Shown: in pieces, positions 1-7,729 of the stretch
Numbering within the stretch: position 1 is the stretch's first letter
Layout of the letters: each line of letters begins with the position of its first letter
NCBI RefSeq assembly: GCF_000702505.1
Contig: NZ_JNIM01000001.1
Coordinates: 2,294,001-2,358,000 of the forward strand
Source of the DNA: Thermogemmatispora carboxidivorans
Lineage (GTDB): Bacteria; Chloroflexota; Ktedonobacteria; Ktedonobacterales; Ktedonobacteraceae
Direction: 5' to 3'
DNA length: 64,000 nt
The notes under the pieces: generated by a model
Told to the model about the DNA's origin: nothing
Databases searched by the model: none
What the model saw: only the letters and a program-made list of their open reading frames with translations
Translations under genes and position numbers: made by a program

Positions 1-3000
1 CTCAACGACCTCATTATCGCTGGTGCCGACTGGCTCCAGAATGAACTGCTCCAGCGGGAGCTGCTTCAGAATAATCAGTTGCTGCTCCTCCGAAGCGCGC
101 ACCACCACACTCAAATGGCCATCTGGCAAATCGGCGTTAATCCCATCCGATCGCAAAATGCCAAGGGCTAGCTTGCGGCGCGTCTCCTCCAGCTCTTCCT
201 GTTCACCTTTCAGCAACTGCAGGTAGAGCAGAGCATAGCGGTAAGGCAGAAGGTCGGGCCAGCGCACAGAAGGCAGGTCTGGACTCAGATCCTCATCATC
301 CAGACGCGGGCCATAGAAATAGAGGCGGCGCTTCCAGGCAGCCAGCCAATCGTGCTCTTCGCGGAAACGCTGGCGCGGCAAATCTTTTCCATCAGCCATC
401 AACTCAACGCGCAGCAGGGCATCCGATGACCCTTGATGGAAATGCAGGAAGCGATCCAGATGAGGCTGAGGAAAGCGTGCAGGATCAAACGCCCGCAGAT
501 CGCGCAACAACTCATCGTCGATCTCGATGGCAGCAAAAGCGCTCTGCCAGCACGCGCGCTCGAGCAAAGCCGCTCCCCCATCTTCGCCCTGGCGAGCAGC
601 ATGCACCTCGCTGCAACTCAGATTACCTGTGATCAAAAAGGCCAGAGCCGAACGCAGGTCACGCATTGTCATATGGCGCTGATGGCGCAGATGATGTAGC
701 AACAGGATGAACTCCAACCGCTGCTTGGTGCGGTTCTGACGCAGCGTCTCTGCATTCTGGTAAATCGGACAGATGGCCTCGGCAGTGCAAGACTGGCAGA
801 TCGTCCAGCGCTCCTTTGCCACCAGGCTATCCAGCACGCGGCGGAAGAGCGAGCGATCCCGCTCGCCGGGCAAGGCCACAAAAGCGCGTCGCTTCAAATC
901 AACCAGCCAGACCTCTTGCTCTCGCAGCGACTCACTGCGGCGGGCCCGACTCAGCTGCCTCTTTAACCAGCTAAAGCGCTCGCCGTAGCGCTCAAAATAA
1001 TCGGCCAGACGACCATCATTGATAGCCACCAGCACCGTCAGCGCTGCTGCTGGACGCTCGGAGCCTTCCAACTCCTGGAGCCGGCGCGTAAGCTGCTCAT
1101 CGGCGCTCAACTCGCCGTGAGCCTCAGAAGCATCGTAGCAACTACAGAAGACATGGCCCTGATAGACCAACTCCCAGCCGCTTTGATCGGAGCGCTCTAC
1201 TACGGGATTGGCGCCTAGCTCGACCAGCTTCTGGCGCACCTGTTCTAAGAAAGCCGTCTTGCCGTCGCCAGGATTGCCCGAGAGGAAAAGCGCGAGCGGG
1301 CGCTGGGCCAGCACAAGCGGCAGCAGCTTCCGATCGAGGGCCGTCTCTACGTAGGTCTGCCGCACAAAGTCACTATCCAGGCCGCGATTGTCGGCGTTGC
1401 CGCTGGAGCTCTTGCGATAGAGACCGCGCACCTGCTCCACCCAGGGATTGACTTGCGCCTCCCGCTCCTGACCAGTTTCAAGAGCTGGCGTTGTCTCCTC
1501 TGCCGCCACCACTGCCGCCAGCTCGGCCTGTTCCAACTCTGCCAGAAACTGACGAGCGCTGACAGGTCGCCGCTGGGGATCGGGATCAAGCGCGCGCAAG
1601 AGCACGGCAGCCAGGCGCTCCACATGCTCATCAGCACCTGGCAAGTCCTCTACAGGGCGCAGAATACGTTGTCCCTCCGTGCTGTAGGTAAAAGGCAACT
1701 GGCCTGTCAACATCTTAAAAAGCACGACAGCTGCCGCATAGCGATCGCAATCGGCGGGCGGACTAGCAGCAGTCAGCGCCTCGGGCGGCAGATAGAGCGG
1801 CGTACCAGCCAGGCTACGCTCTTCACCTCGCCGGATGGCAAAGCCGAAATCGATCAGGACCGGATGGTTATCGACCTCGTGCAAGATAATGTTGGCAGGT
1901 TTGATGTCGCGGTGAAGAATGCCATATTCCTCCAGTGTCGCCAGAGCCTTCAGCAGGTCCTGGGCGAAGGGCCACCAGCGCTCTAGAGACCAGGGGAATT
2001 CTCCTTCGAGCTGCTGCAGCGTTGGGCCAGGGATATACTCCATCACAATGTGAGGGTCTTCTCCTGGCTCATAGATGTCATCGATAGCCGGAAAATACTT
2101 GCTCTTTATATTTTTTAAAGCTTTGTATTCTTGAATTGCATGATCGTGGGCCTCAGTTGGCTGCAGGAACTGTTTCAGCACCAACTGTCCCCGTCCTGGC
2201 TGGTCTTTCTCGCTCACCAGATACGTACGGGCCATTGCTCCCTGGCCGAGCAAGCGGTGGACGACAAACTTGCCGTTCACCAGGGTTTGAGGAAGCTCAC
2301 TGACCTGGGGCTGCTGAGCCTGGCGTAGGATCTCTTCCAGGCGCTGAGCCAGCTCCTCAGCGCTGGGGGGCTGCTCCTCCCGCGAGGGCAGCAGGACTGA
2401 GCGGAAAAGCTCTGACAAGGCTGCCGATGGCTCAGGAGGAAGGAAAGACCGCCAGCGGGGGGCATCGGGCAGACGTGGTGGTTCATTGACCGTCGGGCGC
2501 AGCAAGGAAATAGGAGTATCGGAGAGGCGTTCAAGCATTACCAGAGCCAGGCTAAAGGTATCCGTCTGCCGTGTCGCGAACTCGTAGCTGATGAGTACAT
2601 CCTCGGCAGCGTAGGGGTCGTCGACTGCAGTCTTATCGAGCTTCGCTGCAATAGACATACCACTGACGCGCGCTGCATAAAAGTCGGTGAACAGCACACG
2701 GGGCGGCTGACCCTTTGGAAACTGCACTATGAGCGCAGCAGGAGTTAACGCGCGATGAAGGACGCCCTGATCATGGATCTGGGCCAACCCTTTGAAGGCG
2801 ATCGCCGCCATTTGCAGGTCTTTCAGAAACTCCTCGCGCGTCTCCGGTAGCGGCAGAGCGCTTAGAGCACGGCCCTCGCCCTCGGGTGGAACAATGGGCA
2901 CCACCATAAACCTATCCGACCAAGGGAAAGGGGTCTCGGCTCGCGGCACCAGGCCCGTTGGCTGCAATTGCTCCAGCGCCTTATACGTGTGCGTATAGAA

Positions 3001-3714
3001 TTCCTTCGTCTCCTGGCGTTCTAGTGGATCAAAATCAAGCTCATAGAGCATAACAATGCGAGGGCGATTGGCTCCAGAAACCTTCTCAACGGCGCGGCAG
3101 CGGTAGAGCTTCGGGCGTACCTGTTCTGCCTCCTCGATCTGAAGCTCGTCGCCGATCTGACGTGGAAGCTGGGGGCGCGTGCGCAGGCCCGTCAGCGTGG
3201 TCCTCAGCAGCGAATGCAACTGACCGATCAAAGGATTGCCCTGGTGCTCATCTAACTCCAGCAGACGCTCGCACACCTCGTCCAGCCTAAAAAGGGCCGT
3301 AGAGGCCCGCACATCGCGAATCATCGGCTGAGCGATTGGCGAAGAGAGGAGGACAACGCCATGCACGAAGTGCTCATTCCCCTTCAGCGAAGGGATTTTT
3401 TCTCGCAGGGAGCCGGCCACCACCTTAGCCACGTAATCGACCTTTGCCAGCGGACTCTGCTCTGATGTCCCATCGGCCCGAAGCCAGAACTCCTCGTTGC
3501 CCCGCAAGGGACCCTGCCAGGACTTCTCATCGATCACAAAGATCCAGCGCTGGCCTATTGCTAGAAAATCAATCTCGAAGGATCTCCCATTCTTCGCGGG
3601 AAAGACCTTATTACAGATCACCAGCCACGAGGCGGGCAACCCCTGGCGCAAGACCGCAGCTGCCCGCTGCTCTCCCTCGCTTGCGAAGTCGCTCGTACTG
3701 ATCAACTCAGCCAC
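1..3714 (-). CDS. NERD-pseudokinase-Ser/Thr kinase-ATPase multidomain protein (partial, C-terminus off the left edge)
   Basis: The frame is open for 1238 codons from GTG at 3714 and leaves the window at base 1, so the C-terminus is missing. AAGGAGG lies 7 nt before the GTG. Domains in order: a NERD-like nuclease fold at about residues 15-150 (FEIDF near 46-50, VIDEKSW near 60-66); a degenerate kinase at about 230-450, with HRALTPAAL in place of HRDLKPxN near 316 and DFY in place of DFG near 344; a second, intact kinase at about 480-740 (GQGAMA loop, HRDIKPANI near 600, DFGFA near 623, GTPLYLPPE); and a P-loop ATPase (GNPGDGKT near 808-816, AINDGRL as probable sensor 1) with a cysteine cluster CQSCTAEAIC near 970. 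NERD plus kinase is the arrangement known for BREX PglW, but no other BREX gene is visible. Role inferred: cytosolic signalling or defence. Confidence 0.85.
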   Translation of the reverse strand, partial: MAELISTSDFASEGEQRAAAVLRQGLPASWLVICNKVFPAKNGRSFEIDFLAIGQRWIFVIDEKSWQGPLRGNEEFWLRADGTSEQSPLAKVDYVAKVVAGSLREKIPSLKGNEHFVHGVVLLSSPIAQPMIRDVRASTALFRLDEVCERLLELDEHQGNPLIGQLHSLLRTTLTGLRTRPQLPRQIGDELQIEEAEQVRPKLYRCRAVEKVSGANRPRIVMLYELDFDPLERQETKEFYTHTYKALEQLQPTGLVPRAETPFPWSDRFMVVPIVPPEGEGRALSALPLPETREEFLKDLQMAAIAFKGLAQIHDQGVLHRALTPAALIVQFPKGQPPRVLFTDFYAARVSGMSIAAKLDKTAVDDPYAAEDVLISYEFATRQTDTFSLALVMLERLSDTPISLLRPTVNEPPRLPDAPRWRSFLPPEPSAALSELFRSVLLPSREEQPPSAEELAQRLEEILRQAQQPQVSELPQTLVNGKFVVHRLLGQGAMARTYLVSEKDQPGRGQLVLKQFLQPTEAHDHAIQEYKALKNIKSKYFPAIDDIYEPGEDPHIVMEYIPGPTLQQLEGEFPWSLERWWPFAQDLLKALATLEEYGILHRDIKPANIILHEVDNHPVLIDFGFAIRRGEERSLAGTPLYLPPEALTAASPPADCDRYAAAVVLFKMLTGQLPFTYSTEGQRILRPVEDLPGADEHVERLAAVLLRALDPDPQRRPVSARQFLAELEQAELAAVVAAEETTPALETGQEREAQVNPWVEQVRGLYRKSSSGNADNRGLDSDFVRQTYVETALDRKLLPLVLAQRPLALFLSGNPGDGKTAFLEQVRQKLVELGANPVVERSDQSGWELVYQGHVFCSCYDASEAHGELSADEQLTRRLQELEGSERPAAALTVLVAINDGRLADYFERYGERFSWLKRQLSRARRSESLREQEVWLVDLKRRAFVALPGERDRSLFRRVLDSLVAKERWTICQSCTAEAICPIYQNAETLRQNRTKQRLEFILLLHHLRHQRHMTMRDLRSALAFLITGNLSCSEVHAARQGEDGGAALLERACWQSAFAAIEIDDELLRDLRAFDPARFPQPHLDRFLHFHQGSSDALLRVELMADGKDLPRQRFREEHDWLAAWKRRLYFYGPRLDDEDLSPDLPSVRWPDLLPYRYALLYLQLLKGEQEELEETRRKLALGILRSDGINADLPDGHLSVVVRASEEQQLIILKQLPLEQFILEPVGTSDNEVVE

Positions 3715-3958
3715 AGGTGCGCCTCCTTACTCCTTGGTCAAAGAGAGACCGGGACAGTAACGACGCATAGCGTCTCTTGCGAAAAAGCCCTCATTACAGC
3801 GTGATATAGCAATCATATGGCTGCAAAAGGGATGTCGGATTATAACATGTTTTCCTCCTGGCGAGCAAGCATCCATTTCTCTACCATCGGTGCAGGCACA
3901 GACAAAAGAGCCAAAGCCCTTACTAGCTGGTGCGCAACAGCAATAAAAAGGGAGCAGG

Positions 3959-4819
3959 CTAGGAGCGGGGAGCGATGCCGCAGAAACCGCTTGCGCCCCA
4001 ACCGACAGCCACGCCGTGACCGGGTCCATGCAGACGCAGGTAGGCGTAAAGAGCATCTGCGGGTCGCGTGTCCTGCCAGGCCGGTTCCAGGTGCGCAAAA
4101 GGAGTACGTGCCGTGCGCTCACCGTCTGCGCCGTCGCCCTCAACCGTATCCACCACCAAACGACGTGCACCACTCTCAAGAAGCTGACCTCCAAAGGTCT
4201 TGACATCAGTAAAACGCAGGCAAGGGCTAATTGTAATCTGCGTCTTTACTCCCAGGCGACTGGCCTGGCCTACCAGCTGCCAGCGGCGTTCCAGCGCGGG
4301 CCCACCCCCCAACTGGCGCAGATAGGCCATGTCATCCGTCTCGATCGTCACCGAAAGCCAGGCATAAGGAATCTGGTGCAGTAGATCGAGGTCGCGCTCT
4401 GCCAGCGGTGAGCGCGTCTGCACCACCAACAAATCAAGGTCAGGGTAAGAAGCAAAGACCTCCAGACAGCGGCGCGTCACCTGATAGCGCCGCTCAAGCG
4501 GCTGATATGGATCAGTGGTTGTACTCATAAAAATGCGCAGACCACGCCGTCGCTCGGGGGACATACGACCCAGTGTCTGCTCCAATAGCAGCGGGGCATT
4601 GATTTTCACCTGCACGGCCAGACCCCAGGGAACACCCAGGCCAGCAGTCTTCCAGTTTGGCAAAAAGCGGGCATAACAATACTGACCACACGCTGTCTGA
4701 CCATAGGCGCAGCCTGTATAAGCCGACAAGGCGTGTGTAAACGGATAGGGAGGCGCGACCAAAAAACCCCCACGCTGCGGTGTAAGGATGCCGCTGGCCT
4801 CCACACCAGAGACATGCAT
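3959..4819 (-). CDS. SPL-family radical SAM protein (spore photoproduct lyase-like)
   Basis: A radical SAM enzyme of the SplB/COG1533 group. The cluster-binding cysteines are in GCAYGQTACGQYCYA, that is C-x6-C-x3-C, wider than the usual C-x3-C-x2-C; I recall similarly wide spacing in some actinobacterial members. An ATG also exists at 4858, but the one at 4819 has AAGGGGG about 5 nt upstream and gives MHVSGVEAS, so I prefer it (286 aa). Downstream motifs typical of the group are STTTDPYQPLE and VQTRSPL. True spore photoproduct lyase repairs a UV lesion in spore DNA; many COG1533 relatives have unknown substrates, so the exact reaction is open. It lies 245 bases upstream of the NERD-kinase gene on the same strand. 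Confidence 0.8.
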   Translation of the reverse strand: MHVSGVEASGILTPQRGGFLVAPPYPFTHALSAYTGCAYGQTACGQYCYARFLPNWKTAGLGVPWGLAVQVKINAPLLLEQTLGRMSPERRRGLRIFMSTTTDPYQPLERRYQVTRRCLEVFASYPDLDLLVVQTRSPLAERDLDLLHQIPYAWLSVTIETDDMAYLRQLGGGPALERRWQLVGQASRLGVKTQITISPCLRFTDVKTFGGQLLESGARRLVVDTVEGDGADGERTARTPFAHLEPAWQDTRPADALYAYLRLHGPGHGVAVGWGASGFCGIAPRS

Positions 4820-4921
4820 GGTTTCCCCCTTATCGTAAGCACGAGCTCGCCCATTCATTCAGAATAGCACACCCTCGGATAAAAACTTCTGCCCCCGGCA
4901 AAAAAAAGCGGTAAATCCCCC

Positions 4922-4951
4922 TTGACAGTAACCCAGGCCATCCACTATACT
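4922..4951 (+). promoter_or_regulatory. Sigma-70-type promoter of the LacI regulator
   Basis: TTGACA (4922-4927), 18 bp spacer, TATACT (4946-4951). The expected start point falls inside the palindrome at 4957-4970. Confidence 0.75.
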
Positions 4952-4956
4952 GCTAA

Positions 4957-4970
4957 TGCACACGTGTGCA
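4957..4970. promoter_or_regulatory. Perfect 14-bp palindrome at the transcription start, probable LacI-type operator
   Basis: TGCACACGTGTGCA is a perfect palindrome with a CG centre, as in many LacI-family operators. It overlaps the predicted +1 of the regulator gene, so autorepression is likely. No second exact copy was noticed by eye near iolC. Confidence 0.6.
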
Positions 4971-5027
4971 AAGATCAAAGCCAGAGCAGAGCGGCTGATA
5001 GCGGGAAGCAGGAGGAAGAGAAACAGA

Positions 5028-6119
5028 GTGAGCAGTTCGTCTGCCACACGTCGAGTTACTGACACGAGACGCTCGCGTGAGATCTCCATTGCCGATATTG
5101 CGCGCGTGGCCGGCGTCTCCCATACCACTGTCTCGCGAGCCTTGCGCGATAGCCCCTTGATCAGTGAAGAGACGCGGAAACGTATCCAACAATTGGCGCT
5201 GGAGATGGGCTATACACCCAATGCGATCGCCCAAAGCTTGCAAACACGGCGCACCAGCACGATTGGCCTGGTGGTAACCTCAATTGCCGATCCCTTCCTG
5301 AGTGAGGTTGTGCGCGGGGTCGAGGAAGTTGCGCGTTCGGCTGGCCTCAGCGTCTTCTTGAGCGCGACGCATAACGATCCCGCGCAGGAGATTGCGGTGA
5401 TTGAGACGTTCCATCGCCGGCGCGTTGACGGCATCTTGGTGGCTTCTTCGCGTATTACAGGGGAATATAAGCAGCGACTTGATCAGATTCGCGTACCGAC
5501 GGTGTTGATCAACAGTCAGGCTGAGTCGCAGTACGAGCTGCTTCACTGGGTAGCAGTTGATGATGTTGCAGGGGCGCGGCTGGCGGTTGAGCACCTGCTG
5601 ACTCTCGGTCATCGCGCCATTGGCTATCTGGGCACAAATAGCCGCCCACGCTCCTGCCGCCAACGGCGGGAAGGTTATCAGGCCGCGCTAGCCAGTGCCG
5701 GCCTGGTGCCACGCGAGGAGTGGGTGATAGTCATGGCGGCGGAAGAAGCCTCTCCCCAGGAAGATGTCCTGTGTGGGCGCCGCGCGCTTCAGCGCCTGCT
5801 CGATGCAGGAGTGACTGCTGTCTTCTGCCAGAATGATATGATGGCTGTCGGAATCCTGATGGCCTGCTATCGTCGTGGCCTGGCGGTCCCTGCTGAGCTG
5901 AGCGTCGTTGGCTTTGACGATATCGAGATGGCCAGCTATATTAGCCCCCCCTTAACCACGGTGCGTCAGCCGCGTATCGAGCTTGGGCGTCTGGCAATGC
6001 AGGTGCTGCTTGATCTGCTCCAGGATCAGGAGGGCTGCAATCATGTCCTTTCCCCGATGCTGGTGGTGCGTGAAAGCACCGCTCAGCCATCGACCTCTCG
6101 TCCTGCGACGAGAAGGTGA
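5028..6119 (+). CDS. LacI-family transcriptional regulator, probable regulator of the inositol cluster
   Basis: The N-terminal helix-turn-helix reads SIADIARVAGVSHTTVSRAL, followed by the LacI hinge and a periplasmic-binding-protein-like ligand domain that ends in the family signature VVGFDDIEMASYISPPLTTV. An ATG at 4956 is in frame but lies in the operator at the predicted transcription start. GTG at 5028, behind GGAGGA, is therefore the likelier start (about 363 aa). It sits directly upstream of iolC on the same strand, so control of inositol catabolism is inferred. The effector is unknown. Confidence 0.88.
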   Translation: MSSSSATRRVTDTRRSREISIADIARVAGVSHTTVSRALRDSPLISEETRKRIQQLALEMGYTPNAIAQSLQTRRTSTIGLVVTSIADPFLSEVVRGVEEVARSAGLSVFLSATHNDPAQEIAVIETFHRRRVDGILVASSRITGEYKQRLDQIRVPTVLINSQAESQYELLHWVAVDDVAGARLAVEHLLTLGHRAIGYLGTNSRPRSCRQRREGYQAALASAGLVPREEWVIVMAAEEASPQEDVLCGRRALQRLLDAGVTAVFCQNDMMAVGILMACYRRGLAVPAELSVVGFDDIEMASYISPPLTTVRQPRIELGRLAMQVLLDLLQDQEGCNHVLSPMLVVRESTAQPSTSRPATRR

Positions 6120-6454
6120 AGAGAAAGAGAGAGCAGAGGAAGACCAGGCGACCGTTGGGCCGGCTCAGATCTGGCCAGAGCGCTGTAGGGCAGGTAAGAG
6201 CGCAAGAGCTATCGCCGTCGCTCGCCTGATCGTACAGACGCTTGTCCGCAGGACAGATCAAGCAGGCGATCTGAGACAAATGGGAGACGGCAGAGAGCCA
6301 GGGGTCTGGAGCGCGGTGTATGAGACTGGTGGTCAGATCATAAAGATGCGGTGCAAGCTTGAGTCAGGCTCTCCTTATTTGAGATAGGCCAGTGTGGTGG
6401 GCGTGAGCGTCTCCATTCGGCCAGAGGTGATCAGATCACAAGGGAGGCTTGTCG
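6120..6454 (+). other. Intergenic region between the LacI gene and iolC
   Basis: No convincing gene. It contains a small inverted repeat TGTCC-GCA-GGACA inside a larger imperfect stem (about 6221-6264), and the palindrome listed at 6427-6439. No clear -35/-10 pair was found, so iolC may be read through from the regulator. Confidence 0.5.
6427..6439. promoter_or_regulatory. Inverted repeat GTGATC-A-GATCAC just before the iolC ribosome site
   Basis: A perfect 6+1+6 inverted repeat ending 2 nt before the AGGGAGG ribosome-binding site (6441-6447). It could be an operator or a small hairpin affecting translation. It does not resemble the palindrome at 4957. Confidence 0.35.
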
Positions 6455-7504
6455 ATGGAGCGAGGGCAGCGACAGCAGCCTGCTTATGATCTCGTTGCTA
6501 TAGGGCGCTCCTCTCTCGACCTGTACTCCAACGACATCGGAGCGCCGTTTGAGGAAATTAAAAGTTTTGCTGCCTATGTTGGCGGTTGTCCCACAAATAT
6601 CTGTGTGGGGGTCCGGCGGCTGGGATTGCGCTCGGCGCTGTTGACTGCCGTTGGCGATGATCAGGTGGGCAATTTTATCCTCCGTTTCCTGGCTCGCGAG
6701 GGCGTGGAGACACGGTATGTAGCGCGCAAGCCAGGGTATCGGAGTAGCGCTGTGGTGCTAGGAATCCAGCCGCCAGACCGCTTCCCGCTCACCTACTATC
6801 GGGATCACTGCGCTGACATTGAACTGACGATCGACGATGTGCTGGCGACACCGCTCGGTGAGTGCCGCGTCTTGCTCATCACTGGTACCGGATTGAGCAA
6901 GGAGCCGAGTCGTAGCGCCACACTCTTTGCTGCCGAGCTGGCTCACGAGCAGGGTGTGATGGTAGCTCTGGATATCGATTATCGTCCTGACCAGTGGCAT
7001 GACCAGCGCGCCTTCGGGGTGGCAATCCGCTCGACGCTGCCGCTGGTCAATCTGGTAATCGGTACTGAGGATGAGATCAAAGCGGCCTTGCTGCGCGATC
7101 CTGGACAGGTGCAGGTGGCGCACTCGCAGATCTCCGACGCCCGCGTGTGTGGCAATGTCGAGGAGGCCATCCAGGAGATGCTGCGTCGCGGACCACAAGC
7201 GCTGGTGGAGAAGCGGGGCGCTCGCGGCTCGCGGGTTCATCTGGCACCATTGGAGAACCGGCACGGCTCTCCACGCTGCCTGGAGATACCTGGATTTCCT
7301 GTAGTCATTCGGAATATTCTGGGCGCTGGTGACGCCTTCGCTGCCGGCCTGCTCTACGGCTTACTGCAGGGCTGGGATTGGTATCGGGCTGCACGTTTGG
7401 GAAACGCCTGCGGGGCGATCCTGGTAACGCGGCATGGCTGCGCCGATTTTATGCCAACCTACGCTGAGGTACTGGCCTTCATCGAGGAACACGGTGGCTT
7501 CTAG
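6455..7504 (+). CDS. iolC: 5-dehydro-2-deoxygluconokinase (PfkB family)
   Basis: Phosphorylates 5-dehydro-2-deoxy-D-gluconate, a middle step of myo-inositol catabolism. IolC hallmarks are visible: IGRSSLDLYSNDIG at the N-terminus, YVGGCPTNICVGVRRLG, DIDYRPDQW, and the PfkB signature GAGDAFAAGLLYGLLQG with the catalytic Asp. A TTG at 6449 is in frame, but AGGGAGG is placed 7 nt before the ATG at 6455, so I start there (349 aa). First gene of the iol cluster. The downstream gap to iolD carries a 10-bp tandem repeat. Confidence 0.92.
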   Translation: MERGQRQQPAYDLVAIGRSSLDLYSNDIGAPFEEIKSFAAYVGGCPTNICVGVRRLGLRSALLTAVGDDQVGNFILRFLAREGVETRYVARKPGYRSSAVVLGIQPPDRFPLTYYRDHCADIELTIDDVLATPLGECRVLLITGTGLSKEPSRSATLFAAELAHEQGVMVALDIDYRPDQWHDQRAFGVAIRSTLPLVNLVIGTEDEIKAALLRDPGQVQVAHSQISDARVCGNVEEAIQEMLRRGPQALVEKRGARGSRVHLAPLENRHGSPRCLEIPGFPVVIRNILGAGDAFAAGLLYGLLQGWDWYRAARLGNACGAILVTRHGCADFMPTYAEVLAFIEEHGGF

Positions 7505-7514
7505 GAAGAACTGC

Positions 7515-7564
7515 TGAGCTGTCCTGAGCTGTCCTGAGCTGTCCTGAGCTGTCCTGAGCTGTCC
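7515..7564. repeat. Five perfect tandem copies of a 10-bp unit
   Basis: TGAGCTGTCC repeats five times without a mismatch between iolC and iolD. The unit is not a multiple of three but lies in a non-coding gap. Copy number could vary by slippage. Confidence 0.9.
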
Positions 7565-7729
7565 ATAGAACGGGGGGAAACACATGAGCAGGGCAAGTGT
7601 CAGACGAATGTGGGACCAGGGAGCGGTTGCGACAAGACGCGGAGTCCAGCCGCCTGCTTGCACCTCCTCCTTGTTTCCTTGCCAGCGAGCGCGTTGACTG
7701 TGAGCGAGCCGATTACTCGGAGGAGAACG

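Noticed and set aside
1..3714. A complete BREX type 2/3 system around the NERD-kinase gene
   Set aside because: No pglX, pglY, pglZ or brx gene is present to the right; the left side is outside the window.
4956..5027. ATG at 4956 as the start of the LacI regulator
   Set aside because: It lies within the predicted transcription start and operator; the GTG at 5028 has a ribosome-binding site.
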